The position numbers and the translations under genes were made by a program. From the NCBI GenBank assembly GCA_963575745.1, contig CAUYUJ010019904.1:705209-769208 (forward strand): DNA of 64,000 nucleotides, written 5' to 3'. This DNA comes from Prorocentrum cordatum (lineage: Eukaryota; Sar; Dinophyceae; Prorocentrales; Prorocentraceae). Positions 10,430 to 21,679 of this stretch are shown here, piece after piece. The notes under the pieces are model-generated. The model was not told the origin of the DNA and ran no database searches. It saw nothing but the letters and a program-made list of their open reading frames with translations. Within the stretch, counting starts at the first letter, position 1; the number at the start of each line of letters is the position of its first letter.

Positions 10430-11145
10430 GAGCGAGCGGGGAGAGAGCAATAACAATTGTATCGCGAAAGTCTTCGAAACAACCTATTCGCATCGGCCAT
10501 TGTTCAAATCCTACCTGAATATGTTTATTGCTGAAGTGCGCCATCCCCCCAGAGTATGTGAAACGCAAGATGGGGCAATCTACTTCAAATAATACTGGCG
10601 CGTCAATACAAAATAATACAAGCAAGTGGAAGCACACGCAAGCAAAGTTTGGAGGGAAGACCGCCCCGTGCTCATTCCACCGCCTCGTCCCCAATACCAT
10701 CTCCTGCCCCCTTCCACTCGTCCGACCTCATCCTGCCGCCAGCAACCTCGCCCTGCCTCCTTCGAGATCCCCTCCTGAGGTTTTCTGGAAAACCCCCTCC
10801 AACTTGTCGTATCTCGCCCCCTCCGAAGGTTTCGGACATGGGCTTCCAGTATTTTCGGGTTTCGCGCCTTTCGGGAGTTCGGGCTAAGCCCTACCAGTTT
10901 TCGGGTTTCGGGGGAGTTTCCGGGTTCGACCTTCGTCCTTCCCCCAATAAGCTACAACAACATACCCCCAACGAAGGATTACATCAGGAGAGACAGCGGA
11001 TCACACCCAGTGCTACTGCAAAGGTCGGCACAGTCATCAGCAGCGGCCTGGATATCCGCCAAGAACTCGGCGTCTGCCTCGGCACTGCCCCTCCCTTCTG
11101 CCTCGATCCGCTTGCTGTCCCACACCTCCGACGACTCGGCGTTCT
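10430..11145. other. Unassigned DNA right of the copia element
   Basis: No coding signal, RNA gene or clear repeat is visible apart from short TTTTCGGGTTTCG-like runs at about 10,850-10,930. Short frames here have no recognisable motif. Confidence 0.5.
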
Positions 11146-11149
11146 AGAA

Positions 11150-11235
11150 TCGGCGGCCCCTGGAACTATCGACCCCTTCACTGGGACTGGCTTTTCATCC
11201 TGAGTCGCTTCTAACGGTCCCAGGGCCCAGAAACG
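11150..11235 (+). repeat. Dispersed ~45-100-bp repeat, copy 1
   Basis: The core GACCCCTTCACTGGGACTGG followed by CTTTTCATCCTGAG recurs in inverse orientation at 17,785-17,885 and in the same orientation at 18,540-18,605. The similarity between copies 1 and 2 continues through an ACGGTCC...GGGCC segment. Confidence 0.6.
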
Positions 11236-11439
11236 GCCTCTCGACCTCGAACACTGCGAAGAACCTCCGTCGAAATCTTCTTTGAGACGCCAGGAGGTCC
11301 AGGTATCCTCCCCTGGCCACCCTCTGAGACTCTCCCTACCCCTGCAACAGCAAGTCCACTCCTCCTGCCACCCTGAGTCCCTGGCACAACCAAGAACGCC
11401 CCAAACCGCCCCGGGAACATACAAAGACATCCGTTCTCG

Positions 11440-11493
<54 letters not shown>

Positions 11494-11501
11494 CCCGACC
11501 C

Positions 11502-11535
<34 letters not shown>

Positions 11536-11548
11536 AACGACAAGGACA

Positions 11549-11579
<31 letters not shown>
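11440..11579. repeat. (GAC)n trinucleotide array
   Basis: A ~140-bp near-pure GAC array with CCC and AAC interruptions. It ends abruptly at the start of a ~90-bp repeat unit (GAGGTGTACCGAAATGG). Confidence 0.95.
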
Positions 11580-11580
<1 letters not shown>

Positions 11581-12225
11581 GTGTACCGAAATGGGGCGTT
11601 GGGGACCGCTGGCAGTACACTGCCATTAAGGCCTTTGATGGAGCTTCCTGCGGGGACACGTAACGTGTGAGGGGTGTGCCGAAATTGGCGGGGGGCGCAT
11701 ACAACATCCTGCCACTGAGGCCTTTGGTTGAGCTCACCTTAGTGGGCACGAAAAATTTGATGGGTGTGCCGAAATGGGTGAGGGGGGTCGCATGCGGTAC
11801 CCTGCGAGTGAGGTTGTCGGATGAGCTCAGCAGGGAGCCTCGAGACTGGTTAGGGGTGTGCCGAAATGGGCGAGGAGAACAGCATGCGATACCCTGCCAC
11901 CGAGTCTCAGAAGTGGCCACGACACCTGTGAGGAGAATGCCGACGTGGGCACGGGGCTGCATGAGATAAATACAACTGAGGCCTTCGGTGGTCCCTGCGA
12001 GGACACGAAACGTGTGCGAGGTGTGTCGAAATGTGCGGGGGCACCGCATACGAGACCCTGTCAGTGAGGCCTTCGATGGAGCACCCCGTGAGGCAACGAA
12101 ACGAGTGAGGGGTGTGCCGAAATGGGCGGAGGGCCACACGCGATACCCTGCCACCACTGAAGCTGTCGGTTGAGCTCCCTGTAGGGCCACGAAATGTGTG
12201 AGCGGCGTGCTGAGATGGGACAGAT
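11580..12225 (+). repeat. ~90-bp minisatellite, array A (about 8 units)
   Basis: Each unit contains GTGTGCCGAAATGGG, then GCATGCGATACCCTGCCACT, GGCCTTCGGTGGAGCTC and GGCCACGAAACGTGTGAG. The GCCGAAATGGG landmark recurs roughly every 80-93 bp. Short frames across it are repeat artefacts. Confidence 0.9.
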
Positions 12226-12504
12226 GCGAAGGGCAGAGGCAAGGAAAGGAGGGGGAGGAGGGGTGAGGAGACGCGAGACGCTGCGAATTCAAACGACAGC
12301 CCAATTCAACAAAGGATGGCTGGGAAGAAACTGCGAAGAAGTCTCAAGCGAAACGCCTGGTCTGGCCTGTGACAAGCGTGGTAGTGCAAAAGGGGGCGAA
12401 TCACGGTATGGAGGAGTGCTGTGTTCCACTTCTCCATCTTCATATACTGCTGATTATCGGATTATGTGCAGTGTCATGATTTCAAATGTTGCATGCTGTA
12501 AAAA

Positions 12505-13070
12505 AGAAGCCTCCTGTGGGGCCGCGAAATGCATCTTGAATGTGCCGAAATATGCAGGGGGGACCGCATGCGATACCCTGCCACTGGGGCCTTCGGTGGA
12601 GCTTCTGCGGGGCTACGAAACGTGTGAGGCGTGTGCCGAAATGGGCGGGGGGGGACCGCACTCGATACTCTGCCACTGAAGCCTCTGATGGAGCTCCCTG
12701 CGGGGCCATGAAACGTGTGACGGGAATGCCGACATGGGCAGGGGACTCGCATGCGATACGCGCGCTGCCACTGCAGCATTTGTTAGATATCCCTGCGGGG
12801 CCACGAGACGCGCGACGGGAATGCCGAAATTGGAAGGCCGACGGCATGCAATACCATTCCACTGAGGCCTTCGGTGGACGAGAATGCCGAAATGAGCGGG
12901 GGGACGCTTACGCAACATCATGCCACTGAAGCCACTGAAGCCTTTGGTGGAGCCCCCAGCGGGGCCACGAAACGTTTGCAGGATGAGCTGAAACAGGCGG
13001 AGCAGGGGGGGGGCGGTATACAACACCATGCTGCTAAGGCTCCTGGTGGAGATCACCGTGGGTGCAGAAA
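12505..13070 (+). repeat. ~90-bp minisatellite, array B (about 6 units)
   Basis: The same unit as array A in the same orientation, with more divergence. It is separated from array A by ~280 bp of unrelated DNA with no recognisable feature, and leads directly into the GGCCGA-rich block. Confidence 0.9.
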
Positions 13071-13084
13071 ACTTGGACAAGGAC

Positions 13085-13450
13085 CTGACTCGGTCAGGCG
13101 GGACTCGGCCAAGCGAAACTCGGCCGAGTCCGGCCCGACGAGCCCGGCCAGCCGAGCACGGCCAGTCGAGTCCGTCCCGGCCGAGTTTCGACCCGGTCGA
13201 AATCGGCCGGCCAGAACAATCTCGGCTGGCCGAGCCCGGCTGGCCGAATCCGGCCGAACGCTCTCGCTGCAGCGTGAGCCCCGGCCGAATTCTGCCTGGC
13301 CGAGTCCAGAAGGCCGAGTCTGGCCGGCCAGGTTCGCGACCCGGCCGCAGCCGAGCTCGGTCAGGCCGGGTCTGGCCGGGCCGAGGTCGGCCGGCCGAGT
13401 CTGGGCCTGGCCGAGTGCAGACTTGCCAAGTCTGGTCGCCGAGGCCCGCC
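13085..13450. repeat. GGCCGAG/CTCGGCC-rich degenerate repeat block
   Basis: Nearly every 8-12 bp contains GGCCGA, CGGCCA or GGCCGG, often as (T/C)CGGCCGAGT. It is a degenerate short tandem repeat with local palindromes. A similar block lies at 16,865-17,280. Confidence 0.85.
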
Positions 13451-13484
13451 CGCCCCGCGCGGAAGTGTGCGACGCAGCAGATGT

Positions 13485-13700
13485 CGGGGGGGAGAGGGAG
13501 AAGGAGGAACAGGAGGAGGGAAGGGAAATGAAGAGGCGGAAGCAGAAGAGGAAGAAAAGAGGACAAGGAGGACGACGGCGACAGCGACGGCGTCGACGAC
13601 GGCGTCGACGACGACGACGACGTCAAAGACGACGAAAACGACGAAGACGACGACAACGACCGACGACGGCGGCGGCGGCAGCGGCGGCTGCGAGACGCAC
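13485..13700. repeat. GGA/GAC-type purine-rich trinucleotide region
   Basis: An imperfect mixture of GGA, GAC and GCG triplets. It produces Arg/Glu/Asp-rich frames on the plus strand that have no family features. Confidence 0.8.
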
Positions 13701-13938
13701 CGTCGAGGAGAAAGAAGAGGAGGCCCAGCAGGTGCAGGAGGACAGGGAAGAGCAGATGGAGCAGAAGGCAGCGGAGCCTGAGCAGCAGATAGACGAGAAG
13801 GAATTGAAACCGGAAAGTAAAACAATAACGAGAAGCAGGTAGGACGGTGCCAGGGGCACGCTAAGATCTCCGGCTACACGTTTACAATTTCTAATTCACG
13901 CGCGCGTGGCGACCCCTGGGAGTCCCGGAACGAAAATT

Positions 13939-13975
13939 AGCCTGGCGAAGGACCCAACAATATGCAGATGCGAGT
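13939..13975 (+). repeat. Short dispersed repeat, copy 1 (pairs with 20,482-20,516)
   Basis: CCTGGCGAAGGACCCAAC followed by a partly conserved ATGCAG-TGC occurs here and at 20,482-20,516 in the same orientation, with unrelated flanks. Confidence 0.6.
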
Positions 13976-13984
13976 GCCGCAGTT

Positions 13985-14345
13985 CCAAATATCGTCTTCG
14001 GCGGAGCTCCCTGTGGGGCCACGGAACTTGTGAGAGATGTGCTGAAATGGCTCCCTACGGGGCCATGAAACGTGCGAGGGGTGTCCCGAGATGGGTGGGA
14101 AACCGCATGCGAACCCTGCCACTGGGGCCTTCGGTGAAGCTCCCTACTGGGCCACGAAACGTGCTCACTATGAGGCCACGAAACGTGCGAGGGGTGTGCT
14201 GGAATGGGGGTGGAACCAATTGCAAACCCTACCTCAGGGGCCTTTGGTGGAGTTCCCTATGGGCCAACGAAACGTGTGAGGGGCGTGCCGAAATCTGAAG
14301 TGAAACCGCATGCGAACCCTGCCACTGGGACATCTGGTGGAACGA
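13985..14345 (+). repeat. ~90-bp minisatellite, array C (about 4 units)
   Basis: GGGCCACGAAACGTGCGAGG and GCTGAAATGG/GCCGAAATCT landmarks recur. The last unit breaks off after ACGAAACGTGA, where the GAT array begins. Confidence 0.9.
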
Positions 14346-14715
<370 letters not shown>

Positions 14716-15284
14716 AGGGGGAGGAGAACGCGGGGCTCTCTCTTCAAAACGAGGACCCAATACCACAGGATGGTTGGGAAATACACCTGCCGAAACAAGG
14801 GAGACTCCTGGCAAGGTCGCCGCAAGGTCCCCCAGAGCCCCAGAGCGCTCCAGACGCTTCCCAGACGGTCCAAGAGGCCCCGAGTCGCCGAAAGATCGTT
14901 CCAAGACACCCAAGATGATGGCCTCAAGACAGCCCTAGAGGCCGCCAAGGATCCACGAGAGAGCCTCAACGTCCGCTCGCTTTTGCGACAATATGGGCCG
15001 GCGGAGTCAGCGAAGCCATTCATAGAGAGAGAGAGAGAGCGAGAGGCAGGTAGGATGGAGAAAGGACCCCACGAGGTGAAATGGATGCCCTGGTGGCAAT
15101 TTCTTCCCCGGAACCTTCGGAGATCCTGGATGAGCCCTCTGCCACCTTCTGATCCGCCCCTGCCACCATGCTCAGCCGTTCCCACACCTGCACCGCCCAC
15201 GCGCGCTTTCTGACGAAGCCGCGGGGCCCCCGACCAACGACCGCGCGCGAAGCGGCCCGCGCAAAGAAATAACAGCACCTGCGC
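14716..15284. other. Unassigned DNA between repeat blocks
   Basis: No gene, RNA or clear repeat is visible, apart from a short (GA)n run at about 15,023-15,050. A frame continuing the poly-Glu run shows no domain. Confidence 0.5.
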
Positions 15285-15890
15285 CCCAAGACTGCCCAAT
15301 ACGACCCAACACTACCCAGGGAGTTGCAGCAAGCAACGAAGGGGAGGGGGCTTGCTTCTTGCATGGCGAGCGCGGGCTTGCGACTGCGGGGGTCAGGCCC
15401 CGAAGACCAACACTACCCAAGACCACCCAAGCCCACCCAAGGCCACCCAAGACAATCCAGGACTACACCAGACAACCCAAGACCCCCCAAATCCACCCAG
15501 GGCGACCCAAGACTACTCAAGACGACCGAGGACTTCCCAATAGTACCCAAGACATCCCGAGACTACCAAAGACCACCTAAGACGACCGCGGACGACCAGC
15601 ACATACCCAAGACTGCCCACTATGCCCCAACACTACCCTTGGAATTACCCCAAGCAGAGAAGGGGAAGGGGCTTGCTTGCATGGCGAGCGCAGGCTCGCG
15701 ACTGCGGGAGTCGGGCCCCGAAGACCACCCAAGCCGACCCGAGACCACCGAAGACCACCCACAGCCACCCAAGACAACCCAGACTACCCAAGGCGACCCG
15801 AGAATTCCCCCAACTACCCAGAAACACCGCAGAAGACCAACAAATACCCAAAACGTCCAAGAAAACCCAAAACTACCCAAGGAGTTGAGG
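15285..15890 (+). repeat. Tandem ~322-bp duplication made of ACCCAAGAC-type repeats
   Basis: Two copies start at about 15,281 and 15,603. Each has AAGACTGCCCA..., then GGGGCTTGCTT...GCATGGCGAGCGC, then a run of degenerate 9-11-bp units such as ACCCAAGACC. A third copy begins near 15,860 (CCCAAGGAGTTG) and is cut off by the GGA array. Frames rich in Pro/Thr/Lys/Gln follow from the short unit. Confidence 0.8.
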
Positions 15891-15894
15891 CCCG

Positions 15895-16165
15895 TTGGCG
15901 GAGGAGGAGGGGGAGGAGGAGGAGGAGGAGGAGGAGGAGGAGGAGGAGGAGGAGGAGGAGGAGCCCGCGCGGGGTTGCGCGCGCGGCGGCGGCCCCGCCG
16001 AGATGGCGAAGGAGGAGGAGGAGGAGGAGGAGGAGGAGGAGGAGGAGGCGGCCTGGCGCGTTCCCTCGTCCTCCTCTCCTCCTCCTCCCTCCTCCTCCTC
16101 CTCCCCTCCTCCTCCTCCTCCCCCTCCTATTGCTCCTTTTCCTCCTCCTCCTCCTTCTCCTCATC
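15895..16165. repeat. (GGA)n array followed by a (CTC)n-rich stretch
   Basis: GGA/GAG triplets occupy 15,895-15,962 and 16,005-16,050. From 16,062 the same strand becomes CTC/CCT-rich. GGA and TCC runs close together on one strand could pair as an imperfect hairpin. Confidence 0.9.
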
Positions 16166-16860
16166 TCTCTCCTTCAGACGACGGCAGCCACGGCTGGATC
16201 CTCCTCTTCTTGCTATCCTTTCCCTCTCTCCCTTCTTCTCATCATCTCGTTTCCTCCCTCTAATGCCGAACTTGACTGAATGGACTCTGCGGGTTCTATG
16301 TTCGATGTTCGAGGGTCGATTTCTGGTTTTCAACCTTCGATCGACGATTTGAGGTCCTCGATGTTCACTTTGATTATCGATGTTCGATTTTCGCTTGTTC
16401 AATCGAGGATCATCGGAACAACGTTCCGTTCCCACATTGTCGCAAACCAAGTAACAGTTTGGAGGCAAACCATGTACGGCAAGTATCCCTGTCTTATCTA
16501 TTTACGCTGGGACTCTCCCTCTCTCCCTTCTCCTGCCATCTACTCCTCCTCCTTGATCCCCCTTTCCATGCTGAACGTCACGAAACGGACTCCCCAGCTG
16601 TTTTTCCCGGCTTTCCGTCCTGAACCTCAAAGAACGAACTCCGCAGATTCTTCTGATTCTAAGCAAGATCCCAAACCTACCAAAACCACATTATGCGCGC
16701 ACCTGCGGTCTCTGTTAAAAAGGAGAAGAACAAGAGAAGCAGAAGTAAACTGAGAGAGAGAGAGACGAAAGTCCGAAAGAGGAGATACAAGAGGAGTAAT
16801 AAGGAAGAATATAAGATCAAAACAAACGTCCGATCCGCACCTTTCCCCATCCTACATTTG
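16166..16860. other. Unassigned, moderately AT-rich DNA
   Basis: Contains TTCGATGTTCGA-like short repeats at 16,285-16,400 (GTTCGAT/TCGATT words). No gene or RNA is recognised. Confidence 0.5.
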
Positions 16861-16864
16861 TTTT

Positions 16865-17280
16865 CGACCTCGCCGACCTCGGACGGCCGAGTTCGGCCGG
16901 CGGAGTCTGGCCTGGCCGGGTCTGGCCCGGCCGAGTTCGGCCGACCGAGTTCGGCCTGCCGAATCCAGCTAGCCCCCGAACTGCAGCGAGAACGCCGGCC
17001 GAGCCTGGCCTGGCCGAGTCCGGCCCGCCGAGTCTGGACTGGCCGAGTTCGGCCAGCGCCAAGTCCGGCCTCGGCCGAGTCCAGCCTGGCCGAGTTCAGC
17101 TGGTCCTTGTTGTGTTGTGTTGTGTTGTGTTGTCGCCCGGCCCTTTCTGCCGATTCCCTCTTCCGCCCTTGTCGGCGGGCCGTTCGTTTCACTCGAGGCG
17201 TCCTCACCGTTAGTGACCCTGTATCTTGAAGTTAGCAGCTTGGCCGAGTCCAGCTGGCCGAGCCCAGCCAGGCCGACTCG
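16865..17280. repeat. Second GGCCGAGT-rich block with a (TGTTG)n run
   Basis: The same degenerate GGCCGA/TCGGCC vocabulary as 13,085-13,450, with a short TGTTGTG run at 17,105-17,135. It is followed by ~90-bp minisatellite units at 17,290. Confidence 0.85.
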
Positions 17281-17289
17281 CGCCTCATC

Positions 17290-17410
17290 ATTGCGCAAGG
17301 GGTGTGCCGAAATGGGCGGGCGGATGCTGTGCAACACCATGCCACTGGGGCCTTCGGTGGAGCTCCCAGTGAGGCCACGAAACGTGCGAGTGGCGTGCCG
17401 AAATAGGACT
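17290..17410 (+). repeat. ~90-bp minisatellite, array D (1-2 units)
   Basis: GGTGTGCCGAAATGGGCGGG at about 17,298 and GCGTGCCGAAATAGG at about 17,393 bracket one full unit of the same family as arrays A-C. Confidence 0.85.
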
Positions 17411-17784
17411 GATGCGCAGGGCAGAAGCAAGGAGAGGAAGGAGGAGTGCGGGGCGCTGCGGACTCAAAATGAAAACCCAACTCACCACAGGATCATTGGA
17501 ACAACACTGGATGGAAGTGAGGAGGGAGGCCCCAGGGCGCCCTGGCGTACCAGCTGGGTTACCCAGCTTCGCGGCCTTGGCCAAGCGAGGAGCGGCAACG
17601 CGCGGCACCGCGCACCTCCGTGGCAACAGAAGTCGGGCTCCAGACAGTCTGGTCTGTTGCACGATGGGAGACTGCGCCCGCCCGGCTCGTCTTTCTGCCC
17701 TCACGATGCTTCCCCGACGTCCTCGCGTCGTAAAAAAAACGCCGCAGCAAGTTGTTGGACGTTTTCGGCCTCCAGGGGCTCTTA

Positions 17785-17885
17785 CCAGGCCCCAGGACCG
17801 TCAAACATCGCCTCGGGATGAAGAGCCAGTCCCTGGGAAGGGTCCAGACCTCTGGGGAGCCATGTTGTAAACAAAATCATGACGT
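17785..17885 (-). repeat. Dispersed repeat, copy 2 (inverted)
   Basis: On the minus strand this reads GATTTTGTTTACAA, then GGTCTGGACCCTTCCCAGGG, then ACTGGCTCTTCATCCCGAG. It matches 18,540-18,605 and 11,150-11,235. Confidence 0.6.
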
Positions 17886-18092
17886 CGGATATCTGGGCGG
17901 ATGCCTAAGTCGAGTGCGGCCGCACGCGCGAAACCGACCGTGTGCAACGAGCCCTTTGTGGCGATCTCTGGCGACGCGGGTGGGTTCAGTATCAGTCTCG
18001 GTCAGTTTCTCTCCCCCTAGCCTCCTTCCCCCCTGCCTTCCCTCCCCGCACGGAGTGCATCACCTGAAGCGCGCGCGACGCTCTAGCTGCCC

Positions 18093-18320
18093 ATGGCGGC
18101 GGCAGAAACGAAAACCGATGGAGCCGACGACGACACCGAAACAGAAACCGACACTCCCAAAGCAGCCGAGAAGAACGCGACGATGCAACAGCCGACCATG
18201 CCGAGCCGACCGAATGCGGCTGACTACGACGCGGCCGACCGACCCACCCGAGTCGCGCCCATCCCCCACCTCAGCCCAGCCCAGCGGGAACGGCCTCGGT
18301 CTCCCCACCGCTCGGGGTGA
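18093..18320 (+). CDS. Possible short acidic protein or first exon, unidentified
   Basis: A 75-codon frame begins with ATG and MAAAETKTDGADDDTETETD, then turns Pro/Arg-rich. Upstream, at about 18,003-18,020, a pyrimidine-rich stretch ends in AG (TTTCTCTCCCCCTAG), which could be a splice or trans-splice acceptor. The frame has no family motif, and overlapping frames on both strands are open because of high GC. I keep it only as the least implausible host-gene start in the window. Confidence 0.12.
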   Translation: MAAAETKTDGADDDTETETDTPKAAEKNATMQQPTMPSRPNAADYDAADRPTRVAPIPHLSPAQRERPRSPHRSG

Positions 18321-18539
18321 TCGGTGCCGCCGTGCCGCTATTGCCCCCCCCACTCTCCCAGACCGCCGAGCGGGAAGGGCCTCGATCTCCCCGCCTCTGG
18401 GGGAGCTCAGCGTCACCGTGTCGCTGCAGGCCGCGTGCAGTACCAGCCCAGCGCGCCGCTCCTGCCCCGCACGATCGGAAAATCCTAAACGGTCCGGCGA
18501 CAGCACCGTCCAAGGAGTCGGAGTTTCCAGGAACCCGCA

Positions 18540-18605
18540 TTCGCGATTTTGTTCGCAATTCGGTCTGGACCCCTTCCCGTGGACAGGCTTGTCATCCCGA
18601 GTGGT
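18540..18605 (+). repeat. Dispersed repeat, copy 3
   Basis: GATTTTGTTCGCAATTCGG, then CTGGACCCCTTCCCGTGGAC and GGCTTGTCATCCCGAG, match the minus strand of 17,785-17,885. Confidence 0.6.
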
Positions 18606-18699
18606 TTCTTCTCCTCCCTTCTCTGAGGCCGATTTGGTAGGCATCAGCACCGGCCCGAGTGCTGATCCCCACCAATGCGCTTGTCTGCACGGCTGCACC

Positions 18700-20480
18700 T
18701 GCTTCTAGGTTTGTATGGTTGGCAGCGCCACCGCTTATCGGCCACGCGGCCAGGACAGCCGGCGACTGCATCTTTTTTGCGACTCCCCTTGCCGCGGAGG
18801 GCCAATGCCGCACTGATTGGGATCGTGCACTTTGAGAATTCCGTGGGGCACAGGCCGTATTTCGAGTGCCGCCATCATGCTGCACGTAGGGGACACTAAA
18901 TGTAGCAAGCTTGTTATCCTAGTTGTGTCCCCTTTACTTACCCCTTCCCCCTGTCCGTACTCCCTCCCTTTGTTCCTTATCCTCCCACCTCTCCCTCCCC
19001 TTGCGTGCTCTGCGCATGCAGAGTTGCACGGCTGGCACGCTTAGCTTTCTGAAGCGCCCGAGATTGCACAGGCGCACTCTGTCCGGGGCGCCAAACAAGA
19101 GCTAGGGAGATTCACCTGTGTAGTCGGCGTGGACGGCATCGCTGGATACGCGTAGCTGCTAACACCTGCGCCTCCTTCATCTCGAGCGCAAACAATGAAT
19201 TCCACATGACCTTGATCACAAGGTGGGCCTGTAACCCACTGGTTCCGGAATCGGTTCCCATACAACAGGAACGAATTCAATGATATCTGCGTTCGCTTCA
19301 GGCATGAAATCAGCATAAAGGTTCACATGCTAACAAATTCAAGACCAAATACATATTCATCTCGTGCCACTGTGCATTTGCATCCGGTACGTGTGCCTCA
19401 AATGCGCATGACGCTGGGCACCGTAGAATTAACACACACTTACGGCGAGAGCTGCTCCTCGAAAGTGGACGCGTGCATGATTGACTTCCAGATGCCCACT
19501 CTCCGATGGCAGTCGTCGCAACTTCGCCGCCTACCGCCCGAGGGCGCTGCGACATGGTGGCAAGACAAGGCGGGGCCGTTTCTAGAAGGCATGGGGCGCG
19601 ATGCGGCGTCACTGCTTGAGCCACTTTTCCGTCGTGGCCGCAGGCGAAGGCGCCGACAGCGTCAGCAGAGTTGGCTCGGGCTACGAGCAACCTAATTACC
19701 GGCGCTCGCGCGCCGAGCAAGGCAAGCCCCACCGCCGGGGGAAGCAGCTGCGCTGGGGCTGAGCTGCGCCGAGGGGGGGACTGCAATCTACGGGGGCGGC
19801 CAAGAAGCTGCAACATGCGTGTACCATGGGAGCTGAATCACCAGGCACATGACTTGAACCTTGTCGCCACAGGGCGCCAGAAGTCAGGGCAGCGGACCGA
19901 CAGGTGTCACGTCTGGCCGTTCCAGAAAGCTGAACCACTCCTGAGTGAAGCGGCGGACCCGTATCTCATGGGGCCAGCTGACAAACCAAAAGCCAAGGAA
20001 ATTCAAACAGTCGTGCCGGAACTGGTCAGAACGCACGCCACCTGAACGCCAGATTGCCTCTCCCGGCACCACGGACCAGAATGAGAGCCACAGGCGCGAA
20101 AGACGGACACATTCACCGAAGGCAGAGGGAAAATCCCGGAAGCCTGCGGCGAAGAGGCTTGAGCCGAAGACGTCACGCAGAGGGGCCAGTGCCAGGGAGA
20201 CCGAGCCAGGCCCTGGCCAGGCCCGGGCAAAGGCCAGGATAAAAACAACTAGAGCAACGGCCCGGGCCGCAAGACACGACGCGCCCCGCCCCAGCTGGGC
20301 TGGCGCACCCAGCATTGACGGCGCCAGGGGGCTGGGCCCCCAACACATTTAGGCTCAAGCCAACGCTCGGGTGGGAGCCTCGTCTTCAGAGAAAGTGTAG
20401 CCGGCGTCGATGCGAGAGCGCGCGGAACCGTTTCCGGAGATCAACAATAATTGCTCTTTAGACTTGAGCATTCAACAAAT
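18700..20480. other. Unassigned DNA
   Basis: Neither strand shows a recognised domain. Frames are short and overlap in opposite strands. No minisatellite or RNA gene is visible. Confidence 0.5.
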
Positions 20481-20481
20481 T

Positions 20482-20516
20482 ACCCTGGCGAAGGACCCAA
20501 CCAGATGCAGCTGCAA
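20482..20516 (+). repeat. Short dispersed repeat, copy 2 (pairs with 13,939-13,975)
   Basis: CCTGGCGAAGGACCCAACCA followed by GATGCAGCTGC matches the earlier copy with few differences. Confidence 0.6.
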
Positions 20517-20834
20517 GCATCTCGAGGCAGGCGAGAGGGAGGAGGGTGTCTGGCGAGGGCATTGGTGCGTGGATGGGGAGAAAGGCGGACATGGGCGAGC
20601 GGGAGGGTTTTTTAAGTTGGGCGCGAGCCCCGTGCGCCACCGTTCTGTGCCCAAATCCTGCCCAAGCTCATTTTCCCTCCCCTGGTTTCCAGTGTGCGTT
20701 GCGTTCCTGCCCGCTTGGCCCGCGGTGCCCCGAGCCCTGGGCGCGACCGTTTTGTGTCCAGTTCCTTCCCTCGTCTGTCCCCCTTCCTCCATTCCCTCCT
20801 CTGCCATTTCCTCCCTTCGTCCTTTTCTTCCTTC

Positions 20835-20891
20835 TTCTCCTCCTCCTCCTCCTCCTCCTCCTCCTCCTCCTCCTCCTCCTCCTCCTCCTCG
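20835..20891. repeat. (CTC)n trinucleotide array
   Basis: A near-pure CTC run of about 55 bp in a pyrimidine-rich region. Confidence 0.95.
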
Positions 20892-21004
20892 CCTTTTCCC
20901 CCCCACGCCCCTACAGTCCTGATCCTCCTCCACCTCCTCATCGATTATTTCGCCTCCGGATCCTCAAATTCTTTGTTTTTCGCCTGATCCTAGTCCCCTC
21001 ATCT

Positions 21005-21675
21005 CCCTATAGTTGCCGAAATGGGCGCGGTGGCGCCATGCAGACCCTCCAAGTGGGGTCTTCGGTTGAGGTTTGTATGTTGTGGCCACGAAACGCGCGG
21101 GGGGGGGGGGGACGAAATGGGTGCGGATACGTCATGCGGACGCTGCCGCTGGGGCGCTGGGGCCTTCGGTGGACCCCGTATGGGGCCACGAAGCGTGTGA
21201 GGGGTGTGCCGACATGGGTGCGGGTGTTCCATGCGGACGCTGCCGCTGGGTCCTCCGGTGGAGCTCCCCACGGGGCCACGACAAGTGCGAGAGGTGCGCT
21301 GAGGGGGGTGGGGGGTACGCCATGCGGACGCTGCCGCTGGGGCCTTCTTTGGAATTCCCCATGGGGCCACGAAGCGTGTGAGGGGCGTGCAGAATCGGGT
21401 GCGGGCAGGCCATGCGCACGTTGCCGCTGGGGCCTTCGGTGGATCCCTGTGGGGACACGAAACGTGTGACGGGTGTGCCGAATCGGGCGCGGGTGCGCCA
21501 CACGAATGCTGCCGCCGGGGCCTTCGGCGGAGCTCCGTAAATGGAGACCACAAAACGCGCGAGGGGTATGCCGAAGTGGATCCGCTTACGCCATGCGGAC
21601 GCTGCCGCTGGCGCCTTCGGTGGAGCTCCATGTGAGCCCACAAAACGTGTCAGGTGTGCTCCGATGTGTTTTTGA
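21005..21675 (+). repeat. ~90-bp minisatellite, array E (about 7-8 units)
   Basis: Units carry GCCATGCGGACGCTGCCGCT in place of the ATGCGATACCCTGCCACT of array A, so this is a subfamily. Landmarks at about 21,201, 21,291 and 21,381 give a 90-bp period. A partial unit (CATGTGGACGCTGCCGCTGG) lies at about 22,355-22,395. Confidence 0.9.
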
Positions 21676-21679
21676 GGGC

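Noticed and set aside
9181-10700. Thr/His/Pro-rich and Gly/Val/Trp-rich frames of 300-490 codons
   Set aside because: They translate the GGT/ACC triplet array, and extend over the LTR insertion boundaries.
16285-16400. A regulatory cluster of TTCGA words
   Set aside because: Degenerate short repeat with no gene downstream.
17752-18708. A 318-codon plus frame as a gene
   Set aside because: No motif, includes two copies of a dispersed repeat, and other frames on both strands are equally open.
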